Assembly: GCA_002314945.1 (NCBI GenBank)
Contig: DCHV01000041.1
Coordinates: 34,548-53,418, forward strand
DNA: 18,871 bases
Origin: Prevotellaceae bacterium UBA1743
Lineage (GTDB): Bacteria; Bacteroidota; Bacteroidia; Bacteroidales; Bacteroidaceae
Direction of reading: 5' to 3'
Part shown: positions 7,581 to 14,338 of the stretch, piece by piece
Numbering within the stretch: position 1 is the stretch's first letter
How the letters are laid out: the number at the start of each line of letters is the position of its first letter
Made by a program: the position numbers and the translations under genes
Notes under the pieces: model-generated
The model's input: the letters and a program-made list of their open reading frames with translations, nothing else
What the model was told of the DNA's origin: nothing
The model's database searches: none

Positions 7581-9104
7581 ATGGATATATTCTCATCAAA
7601 CGACTTATTGTATCTCAGTTCCAAAGGAATCACGAAGGAGCAGGTAGAACGTCAACTTGATAGTTTTCGTACTGGTTTTCCCTATTTGCGTCTTCAGTCA
7701 GCCGCTTCACTTGGCAATGGTATTCTAAACCCTCATGAAGACATGATAGAATCCTGTGTACAGAACTGGAATGATTACAAGACGCAAGGTCATCATATCA
7801 CGAAGTTCGTTCCTGCAAGTGGAGCTGCAAGTCGTATGTTCAAGAATCTCTTTGCCTTTCTCGAAGCACCTTACGAAGTTCCTACCACAGATTTCGAGAA
7901 GATGTTCTTCGATCGAATTAACGATTTCGCCTTCTATGATGCGCTGGAGGATGCTTGCTTCTCTCGTTTGGGAAAATCTATCGAGAGCCTTCTTTCTGAA
8001 GGGGAATATAAAGAAATAGTAGCCAGTTTGCTGGAAGAAGACGGACTCAATTACGGACAGTTACCTAAGGGATTACTGCAATTCCACCTTTATCCTCAGG
8101 AAGCCCGCACACCAGTAGAAGAACATCTCACCGAAGCTGCTCTCTATGCAAGTAGCAGAGGTGAAACTGATATTCATTTTACCGTAAGTAGTGAGCACAG
8201 GGTTTTGTTTGAGTCACTTATAGAGCGTGTACTACCTGCCTACGAGCAACAACATGGTATAACCTACCACATAAGTTTCAGCGAGCAAAAGTCATCTACC
8301 GATACTATTGCTGTTAATATGGACAATACACCCTTCCGTACCGAGGAAGGAAAACTCCTCTTCCGTCCTGGAGGTCATGGAGCATTACTCCAGAATCTCA
8401 ACGAGTTGGACTCAGATATTGTATTTATCAAGAACATTGACAATGTAGTGCCTGACCGTCTGAAGAACGACACAATCCTCTGGAAACAAGTTTTGGCAGG
8501 CCTACTCGTACAAGTACAGGCTCAGACATTTGCCTACCTTCGTCTGCTCGATTCAAATAATTTCAATCATGCAGACCTCGAGGATATGATACGTTTTGTC
8601 CGACATACGCTAAATTGCGATATGCCTGGCCTTAAGAAGATGTCGGACGATGAACTGTATAAATTCCTGCGAGCAAAACTCAATCGACCCATTCGCGTGT
8701 GTGGCGTGGTGCGGAATGTAGGCGAACCAGGTGGAGGTCCTTTCCTTGCATATAACAGCGATGGTTCCGTCTCTCTCCAGATACTTGAGAGTAGTCAGAT
8801 AGATCCCGATAATGCAGATGCTCAACGAATGTTCACCCAGGGTACCCATTTTAATCCTGTGGATCTCGTATGCGCCATACGTGACTTCAAGGGAGAACCA
8901 TTCGACCTAACTCGTTTCTCCGATCCTTCGACTGGTTTTATCTCTCAGAAAAGCAAGAGCGGACGAGAGCTAAAAGCGCTCGAACTGCCTGGTCTCTGGA
9001 ATGGTGCCATGAGCGACTGGAGTACTCTCATGGTCGAAGTACCCTTATCCACATTTAATCCTGTAAAGACAGTCAATGACTTGCTCCGCGAGCAGCATCA
9101 GTAA
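7581..9104 (+). CDS. DUF4301 protein, possible nucleotidyltransferase-like enzyme
   Basis: A 507-residue protein of the Bacteroidetes family DUF4301, recognised by KFVPASGAASRMFK (75-88). The function of the family is not established. By eye it carries a series of motifs in the same order as UGP/AGX-type sugar-1-phosphate nucleotidyltransferases: the small-residue loop PASGAASRM (78-86) where those enzymes have a GGLGTRM-like loop, a central EQKSSTD (235-241), PGGHGALL (263-270) resembling their PpGHGdl/PdGnGgl loop, and FIKNIDN (282-288) like their VDN metal-site strand. This comparison is inference. No signal peptide or membrane segment is seen, so it is probably cytoplasmic. It is the first gene of an operon with fhs (8 bases between them) and rfbB. 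Confidence 0.85.
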   Translation: MDIFSSNDLLYLSSKGITKEQVERQLDSFRTGFPYLRLQSAASLGNGILNPHEDMIESCVQNWNDYKTQGHHITKFVPASGAASRMFKNLFAFLEAPYEVPTTDFEKMFFDRINDFAFYDALEDACFSRLGKSIESLLSEGEYKEIVASLLEEDGLNYGQLPKGLLQFHLYPQEARTPVEEHLTEAALYASSRGETDIHFTVSSEHRVLFESLIERVLPAYEQQHGITYHISFSEQKSSTDTIAVNMDNTPFRTEEGKLLFRPGGHGALLQNLNELDSDIVFIKNIDNVVPDRLKNDTILWKQVLAGLLVQVQAQTFAYLRLLDSNNFNHADLEDMIRFVRHTLNCDMPGLKKMSDDELYKFLRAKLNRPIRVCGVVRNVGEPGGGPFLAYNSDGSVSLQILESSQIDPDNADAQRMFTQGTHFNPVDLVCAIRDFKGEPFDLTRFSDPSTGFISQKSKSGRELKALELPGLWNGAMSDWSTLMVEVPLSTFNPVKTVNDLLREQHQ

Positions 9105-9112
9105 ATAGAAGT

Positions 9113-10780
9113 ATGAAAACAGATATAGAAATAGCACGCGAGACACCCCTGAAGCCGATTCAGGAGATTGCCTCACAGATTGGTATTCAAGCCAATGACA
9201 TTGAACCCTATGGCCATTACATTGCCAAAGTACCCGAGTCCCTGATTGATGATGAGAAGGTACGCCAACACAAACTCATCCTTGTTACTGCAATCACTCC
9301 TACTAAGGCCGGTAATGGTAAGACTACCGTTAGTGTGGGTTTGGCTCTCGGACTCAACCGTATAGGAAAAAAAGCAATCGTGGCACTTCGTGAGCCTTCT
9401 CTCGGTCCTTGTTTTGGCATGAAGGGTGGGGCAGCAGGAGGCGGTTATGCCCAGGTGTTACCCATGGAGAAGATTAACCTGCATTTTACAGGTGATTTCC
9501 ATGCCATTACCACGGCACATAACATGATTTCAGCTCTGCTCAACAATTATATGTTCCAGCATAAGGATGATGGCTTTGCCTTGAAGCAGGTACTATGGAA
9601 TCGTGTGCTTGATGTCAACGACCGCACCTTGCGTTCTATCATCACAGGCTTAGGAGCAAAGACTGGTGTCAGAGCACTCGAAACAGGTTTTGATATCACA
9701 CCTGCCAGCGAGATTATGGCTATCTTGTGCTTAGCTCAGGATGAGAACGACCTACGTCGTCGTATAGACAATATCTTGCTGGGTATCACGGTAGATAATA
9801 AACCTTTCTTTGTACGCGATATGGGTATTACAGGTGCCATTTGTGTTTTACTCAAGGATGCTCTTCACCCCAACTTGGTACAGACAACGGAAAACACACC
9901 TGCTCTGGTACATGGTGGTCCTTTTGCCAATATTGCACACGGATGTAATAGCGTCCTGGCAACTCGCCTTGCTCTTACTTTTGGGGATTATGTGGTTACA
10001 GAGGCTGGTTTTGGTGCGGATCTTGGTGCAGAGAAATTCTTCGATATCAAGTGCCGTAAAAGTGGACTTCAACCAGCCCTTACTGTTCTTGTAGCTACGA
10101 CACAAGCGCTCAAACTTCATGCAGGGGTGTCAGCAGATGAAATAAAGGAGCCTAATAGTGAAGCCTTGATACAAGGTATGGCCAATTTGGACAAGCACAT
10201 ACGCAATATGCAAGCCTTTGGTCAGACAGTAGTGGTATGTTTCAATCGTTTTGCTTTTGATACAGATGAAGAAATAGCCCTTTGCCGTCAGCATTGTCAG
10301 GAGATGGGTGTTGGTTTTGCTGTAAACAATGCATTCAACGAAGGTGGTTCTGGTGCTGTAGAACTGGCTCAGTTGGTAGCTGATACTATCGATATAAATC
10401 CCAGCAAACCACTTAAGTACGCATATCCAAATGAAGCATCAGTCGAAGAGAAAGCCTTGGCAGTAGCAAAACAGGTATATGGTGCATCAAGCGTCACATT
10501 CAGTTCCTCTGCACGCAAGGTTCTGACTCGCATTCAGGAATTGGGATTCTCCCATTTCCCCATCTGTATTGCTAAGACGCAATATTCTTTCAGTACCGAT
10601 CCTGCACTCTATGGTGTTCCTGAAGGATTCAATATCAATGTACGAGACATTGTTATCAACAGTGGTTCTGAAATGATTGTACTCATAGCTGGAGATATTA
10701 TGCGTATGCCTGGTCTTCCCAAGAGCCCTCAAGCAGAACGCATTGATTTGGTGAATGGGGAAATCGTCGGTTTGTCATAA
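9113..10780 (+). CDS. fhs: Formate-tetrahydrofolate ligase
   Basis: A 555-residue enzyme that uses ATP to join formate and tetrahydrofolate, giving 10-formyl-THF for purine synthesis and one-carbon metabolism in the cytoplasm. The ATP loop TPTKAGNGKTT (63-73) and the family signature GMKGGAAGGGYAQV followed by INLHFTGD are intact, and the length is that of the family (about 555-560). The start ATG at 9113 gives the expected N-terminus (KPIQEIASQIGI). It lies 8 bases after the DUF4301 stop and 16 bases before rfbB, with no promoter-like box in either gap, so co-transcription is likely. Nothing is odd apart from the mixed company of its operon. Confidence 0.97.
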   Translation: MKTDIEIARETPLKPIQEIASQIGIQANDIEPYGHYIAKVPESLIDDEKVRQHKLILVTAITPTKAGNGKTTVSVGLALGLNRIGKKAIVALREPSLGPCFGMKGGAAGGGYAQVLPMEKINLHFTGDFHAITTAHNMISALLNNYMFQHKDDGFALKQVLWNRVLDVNDRTLRSIITGLGAKTGVRALETGFDITPASEIMAILCLAQDENDLRRRIDNILLGITVDNKPFFVRDMGITGAICVLLKDALHPNLVQTTENTPALVHGGPFANIAHGCNSVLATRLALTFGDYVVTEAGFGADLGAEKFFDIKCRKSGLQPALTVLVATTQALKLHAGVSADEIKEPNSEALIQGMANLDKHIRNMQAFGQTVVVCFNRFAFDTDEEIALCRQHCQEMGVGFAVNNAFNEGGSGAVELAQLVADTIDINPSKPLKYAYPNEASVEEKALAVAKQVYGASSVTFSSSARKVLTRIQELGFSHFPICIAKTQYSFSTDPALYGVPEGFNINVRDIVINSGSEMIVLIAGDIMRMPGLPKSPQAERIDLVNGEIVGLS

Positions 10781-10796
10781 CATAAACATCACAACA

Positions 10797-11948
10797 ATGG
10801 AAACTGAAGAAAAAGTACAGAAAAGAATTATCATCACAGGTGGAGCTGGTTTCATCGGTAGTCACGTAGTACGTTTGTTTGTCAATAAATATCCCGAGTA
10901 TGAGATTTACAACATGGATAAGTTGACATACGCAGGCAACTTGGCCAATCTGAAGGATATCGAGGAGCGACCCAACTACCATTTTGTAAAGGCAGACATC
11001 TGCGACTTTGATTTTGTACTTAAATTCATTCAGGAAAAGAATATAGACGGTATTATTCATCTTGCTGCTGAAAGTCACGTAGATCGCTCTATCAAAGACC
11101 CATTTACATTTGCTCAGACGAATGTGATGGGAACTCTCAGCCTTCTACAAGCCGCAAAACTCTATTGGGAAAGTTTGCCGGAGAAATACGATGGTAAGCG
11201 TTTTTACCATATATCTACCGATGAAGTGTATGGTGCATTGGAAATGAGTCATCCACAAGGTATCAAACCACCATTTTCCACTCAGGCCTCCAGCGACCAA
11301 CATCTGGCATACGGTGATACATTCTTCACCGAAGACCTGAAGTACCAGCCACATAGTCCCTATTCAGCATCCAAGGCATCAAGCGACCATTTCGTACGAG
11401 CTTTCCATGACACGTATGGTATGCCTACGATTGTAACCAACTGTTCGAATAATTATGGGCCATATCAGTTTCCAGAGAAATTGATACCTCTGTTTATCAA
11501 TAATATACGTAATAGAAAGCCGTTGCCTGTATATGGTAAGGGTGAGAATGTGAGAGATTGGCTTTACGTAGAGGATCATGCACGTGCAATAGATATTATC
11601 TTCCACAAGGGTAAGATAGCCGAGACCTACAATATTGGCGGTTTCAACGAATGGAAGAATATTGATATCATCAAGTGTGTCATACATACCGTAGATAAAA
11701 TGCTGGGACGTAATGAAGATGAGGATATGAATCTGATAACGTATGTGACAGATCGCCTTGGTCATGACGCTCGTTATGCCATAGACAGCCGCAAGTTGCA
11801 GAGCGAACTCGGCTGGGAACCCTCTTTGCAGTTCGAGGAAGGCATAGAGAAAACCGTCCGTTGGTATCTTGACAATGAGGAATGGCTTGAGAATGTCACA
11901 TCGGGCGACTATCAATCCTATTATGAACGTATGTATTCCCAACGTTAG
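10797..11948 (+). CDS. rfbB: dTDP-glucose 4,6-dehydratase
   Basis: A 383-residue extended short-chain dehydrogenase converting dTDP-glucose to dTDP-4-keto-6-deoxyglucose with bound NAD. Seen: NAD loop TGGAGFIGSH (14-23), HLAAESHVDRS (88-98), the catalytic STDEVYG (140-146; T141, D142, E143) and YSASK (Y189, K193). The insertion at about 150-180 between the two active-site motifs, containing AYGDTFFTED, is usual for Bacteroidetes RfbB. The start ATG at 10797 is preferred over an in-frame start at 10755, which would overlap fhs and add residues without family similarity. The product is the substrate of the FdtA isomerase at 157-585, but rmlA, rmlC and rmlD are not in the window. A hairpin at 11957-11995 probably ends the transcript. 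Confidence 0.96.
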   Translation: METEEKVQKRIIITGGAGFIGSHVVRLFVNKYPEYEIYNMDKLTYAGNLANLKDIEERPNYHFVKADICDFDFVLKFIQEKNIDGIIHLAAESHVDRSIKDPFTFAQTNVMGTLSLLQAAKLYWESLPEKYDGKRFYHISTDEVYGALEMSHPQGIKPPFSTQASSDQHLAYGDTFFTEDLKYQPHSPYSASKASSDHFVRAFHDTYGMPTIVTNCSNNYGPYQFPEKLIPLFINNIRNRKPLPVYGKGENVRDWLYVEDHARAIDIIFHKGKIAETYNIGGFNEWKNIDIIKCVIHTVDKMLGRNEDEDMNLITYVTDRLGHDARYAIDSRKLQSELGWEPSLQFEEGIEKTVRWYLDNEEWLENVTSGDYQSYYERMYSQR

Positions 11949-11956
11949 TTCGTAGA

Positions 11957-11995
11957 TTGGAGTATTTCGTCAAAATACTTGACAAAATACTCCAA
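11957..11995 (+). terminator. Hairpin after rfbB, probable terminator
   Basis: A 17-base arm (11957-11973), a 5-base loop AATAC (11974-11978) and a 17-base arm (11979-11995) pair with one mismatch (C11968 against A). It begins 8 bases after the rfbB stop. The trailing sequence ATTTATC is only moderately T-rich. The right part also contains CAAAATACT twice as a direct repeat (11971-11979, 11983-11991), so alternative pairings are possible. Confidence 0.6.
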
Positions 11996-11999
11996 ATTT

Positions 12000-12054
12000 A
12001 TCACGAAACGATTACGAAGGGATAACGAAGGGATAACGAAGGAATAACGAACCT
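12000..12054. repeat. Five imperfect 11-bp tandem repeats
   Basis: Units in order: ATCACGAAACG, ATTACGAAGGG, ATAACGAAGGG, ATAACGAAGGA, ATAACGAACCT. The core ACGAA recurs every 11 bases, close to one DNA helical turn. The array lies immediately after the rfbB hairpin and ends 47 bases before the chosen start of the GH110-like gene (the GTG at 12057 begins three bases after it). No TAnnTTTG box was seen in this gap. It could be a protein-binding array or simple replication slippage. Confidence 0.75.
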
Positions 12055-12101
12055 CTGTGAATAAGGAAATTATTTTACACATGCCTCATACTGTTCTCAC
12101 C

Positions 12102-13892
12102 ATGAATTACCATAAGATACTATTTCTTCTTTCTCTCGCTTTTTGCTGTTCTCTCTCTTACGCGAAAAAAGAAATTGATTTCAATGATTTTCGTACACAA
12201 ATGGGAGGTGAAAAGGATGCAAGGATTGTGTTCAACACTCTCATGAATGAATACAAAGATACGGAAGAACTGACAGTCTCGTTTCATCGTGAGAGATATG
12301 ATTTCTATCCTGAAGATTCTACCGTCACACATGCGCAATGTGCAGGATTAGACATTTCTTGCAGAAAAGGACTTACGATAGAGGGTAATGGAGCGCAATT
12401 CATCTTTCATGGTATCATGGGCATTTCACGTATCACTCATAGCAAGAATGTCACGATGAGAAATTTTAGTGTCGATTGGGTGAGACCTGTGTTTTCTCAA
12501 TGTGAGGTGATACAAACTGCAGAGGATTACATGGATGTATATATTGACTGCAAGAAATATCCATGTCATCTCTCGGATGGCAAACTCATTTTTACAGGAG
12601 AGGGATGGCAAGGTCCTATTCTCCCACTTTTCCTGAATGTCTATGACAGTAATGGCGAGATTCAGTATAACACTTGGGATGCTACCATCAACAAAGAGTT
12701 TGCCAATGCTGGGATAGAAGCGTTGGGTGAGGGAGTTTTCCGCTTTCACTATCATCCAAAATACAAACCAGTACCAGGTTCCATTATTGCTCTCATCCAT
12801 AGTCATTATGCAGGTTACGGAATATCTGCCTATCGTTGCAAAAACTTACGATACGAGAATCTGACCATTTATCATTCCATGGGACCTGGCATTACTGGTG
12901 ATTTCTGCGAGAACGTAACAGAGAAACACGTCCGTATCATAGCAAATAAGGAAAAAGGACGTGTATTCAGTACCGAAGCTGATGCTCAACACTATAGAAA
13001 TTGTAAGGGATTGATATGGTTTGACGGATGTGAGACTTCTGGCCAGGCAGACGATTTTGTCAATGTTCATGGAACTTATTACAGAATGCGTGGTAAGGTT
13101 GATAATAGGACGCTCAATATAACAGACCCACGTGATACAAACAGCAAATCCCACGACTTTGCTCCAGGAGAAAAAGTTGCCTTCCTACAACCCAAAAGCG
13201 GACAACGAGAATACATCCTGACCGTGGATAGTGTGAGTGATCAGCATGTAACTTTCAGAGAGGAACTTCCTCAGGAAATAGATTCTACGTTCTATGTGGA
13301 GAACTATACTTGGACACCTTCCTTCCTGTTCGAGAACTGCAAAGTAACGAAAGGGAATCGTGCACGAGGGATTCTCTTCACAACTCCCAAACCTGTAGTG
13401 ATTCGCAACAACTACTTTCATTCGGCAGGAACAGCCATTCTTATTGAGGGAGATATTGATGTATGGTATGAATCAGGTGCATGTACAGATGTGGAAATCT
13501 ACGGAAACACCTTTGACAACTGTCTTACCTCGGGAAACAGAGACGGAGACAGGTGGCAATGGGGTGATGGAGTCATTACAATCACGCCCTCTCACCGCCC
13601 CATGAATGAAAAAGCCTCAGCCTATCATAGAAACATCCGCATACACAACAATATATTCCGTGTTTTCGACACTTCTCTGTTGAGAGCATGTTCTGTGGAT
13701 GGACTTTTCTTCCGAAAGAACAAGATAATAAAGACCTACGACTATAAACCATACTTGTATTACAAAGACTCATTCACACTCGAAGGTTGCAGAAATGTGA
13801 TAATTGAAAAGAATAAATTTGATAAGGACTACATCAGACGAACAATTAAGACGACACTTATGTCATCAGAAGATGTAGAAAGTGATTTGTAA
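12102..13892 (+). CDS. Exported GH110-like alpha-1,3-galactosidase (beta-helix)
   Basis: A 596-residue protein with a signal peptide (hydrophobic stretch KILFLLSLAFCCSLSYA, cleavage likely near residue 21 before KK), so periplasmic or surface-located. Its repeated short strands (GLTIEGNGAQF, NVTMRNFSVDW, NVIIEKNKF) form a right-handed parallel beta-helix. STEADAQHY (291-298, D294) and GQADDFVNVHGTY (314-326, D317, D318) match the conserved aspartate-bearing segments of GH110 galactosidases; the 23/24-residue spacing agrees with the catalytic aspartates described for that family as I recall them. The likely reaction is release of terminal alpha-1,3-galactose, but blood-group B or linear galactoside preference cannot be read. 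Start: ATG 12102 puts the signal peptide at the N-terminus; ATG 12081 or GTG 12057 would add up to 15 residues. Expression signals are unclear; it follows the rfbB hairpin and the 11-bp repeats. Confidence 0.8.
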   Translation: MNYHKILFLLSLAFCCSLSYAKKEIDFNDFRTQMGGEKDARIVFNTLMNEYKDTEELTVSFHRERYDFYPEDSTVTHAQCAGLDISCRKGLTIEGNGAQFIFHGIMGISRITHSKNVTMRNFSVDWVRPVFSQCEVIQTAEDYMDVYIDCKKYPCHLSDGKLIFTGEGWQGPILPLFLNVYDSNGEIQYNTWDATINKEFANAGIEALGEGVFRFHYHPKYKPVPGSIIALIHSHYAGYGISAYRCKNLRYENLTIYHSMGPGITGDFCENVTEKHVRIIANKEKGRVFSTEADAQHYRNCKGLIWFDGCETSGQADDFVNVHGTYYRMRGKVDNRTLNITDPRDTNSKSHDFAPGEKVAFLQPKSGQREYILTVDSVSDQHVTFREELPQEIDSTFYVENYTWTPSFLFENCKVTKGNRARGILFTTPKPVVIRNNYFHSAGTAILIEGDIDVWYESGACTDVEIYGNTFDNCLTSGNRDGDRWQWGDGVITITPSHRPMNEKASAYHRNIRIHNNIFRVFDTSLLRACSVDGLFFRKNKIIKTYDYKPYLYYKDSFTLEGCRNVIIEKNKFDKDYIRRTIKTTLMSSEDVESDL

Positions 13893-13898
13893 CAGAAA

Positions 13899-13936
13899 AC
13901 AGCAAGTCCCGAATTGGAGAATTCGGGACTTGCTGT
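13899..13936. terminator. 17-bp perfect hairpin between convergent genes
   Basis: Arms 13899-13915 and 13920-13936 are perfectly complementary over 17 bases, with loop GGAG. It starts 6 bases after the stop of the GH110-like gene and ends 18 bases from the ridA stop, as expected of a bidirectional terminator. On the minus strand it is followed by TTTCTGTTAC, on the plus strand by a later TTATTTTT; neither is a textbook U-tract. Confidence 0.75.
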
Positions 13937-13954
13937 AGAGTAGGGGATAAACAC

Positions 13955-14326
13955 TTATTTTTCAGCTATTACTTCTATCTCGATAAGTGCACCTTTGGGT
14001 AGTGTCTTTACAGCTACTGCCGAACGAGCAGGATAGGGTTCTGTGAAGTAATTGGCATAGATGCCATTTACAGTTGCAAAATCATCCATATCGGATAGGA
14101 AGACAGTCGTCTTTATAGTTCGGCTAATACATGTACCAGCCGCCTCAAGCAAATGTTTTACGTTTGTGAAAGCTTGATGTGCCTGTGCCTCTATACCAGT
14201 CGGCATATTGCCGGTCGCAGGATCAATAGGTATCTGACCACTACAGAAGACCAGATTGCCAACTTCTACCGCTTGACTATAGGGTCCTATGGCAGCAGGT
14301 GCTTTATCTGTACTTATAACTTTCAT
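13955..14326 (-). CDS. ridA: RidA family 2-iminobutanoate/2-iminopropanoate deaminase
   Basis: A 123-residue YjgF/YER057c/UK114 protein. RidA trimers in the cytoplasm hydrolyse reactive enamine/imine intermediates released by PLP enzymes. The family marks are APAAIGPYSQAV (9-20), FCSGQIPIDP (27-36), YPARSAVAV with R101, and IEIEVIA with E116; R101 and E116 have the same 15-residue spacing as the catalytic R105 and E120 of E. coli RidA. Length is normal. It is the last gene of the uxaE-hydrolase-ridA series, starting 12 bases after the hydrolase stop. No PLP enzyme is encoded in that operon, so its place there is not explained. The closest related metabolism is alanine dehydrogenase across the divergent promoter region. 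Confidence 0.95.
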   Translation of the reverse strand: MKVISTDKAPAAIGPYSQAVEVGNLVFCSGQIPIDPATGNMPTGIEAQAHQAFTNVKHLLEAAGTCISRTIKTTVFLSDMDDFATVNGIYANYFTEPYPARSAVAVKTLPKGALIEIEVIAEK

Positions 14327-14338
14327 TTTTGTGATAAT

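Noticed and set aside
11379..11942. 187-codon minus-strand open frame inside rfbB
   Set aside because: It is antisense to well-conserved RfbB sequence and shows no domain or expression signal.
2742..11948. Defence or mobile element hidden among the housekeeping genes
   Set aside because: Every long frame has a clear housekeeping or metabolic family, spacing is tight, and no transposase, integrase, terminal repeat or duplicated target site was seen.
12000..12054. Possible CRISPR array
   Set aside because: Units are 11 bases, directly abutting with no spacers, and no cas gene is near; it is a simple tandem repeat.
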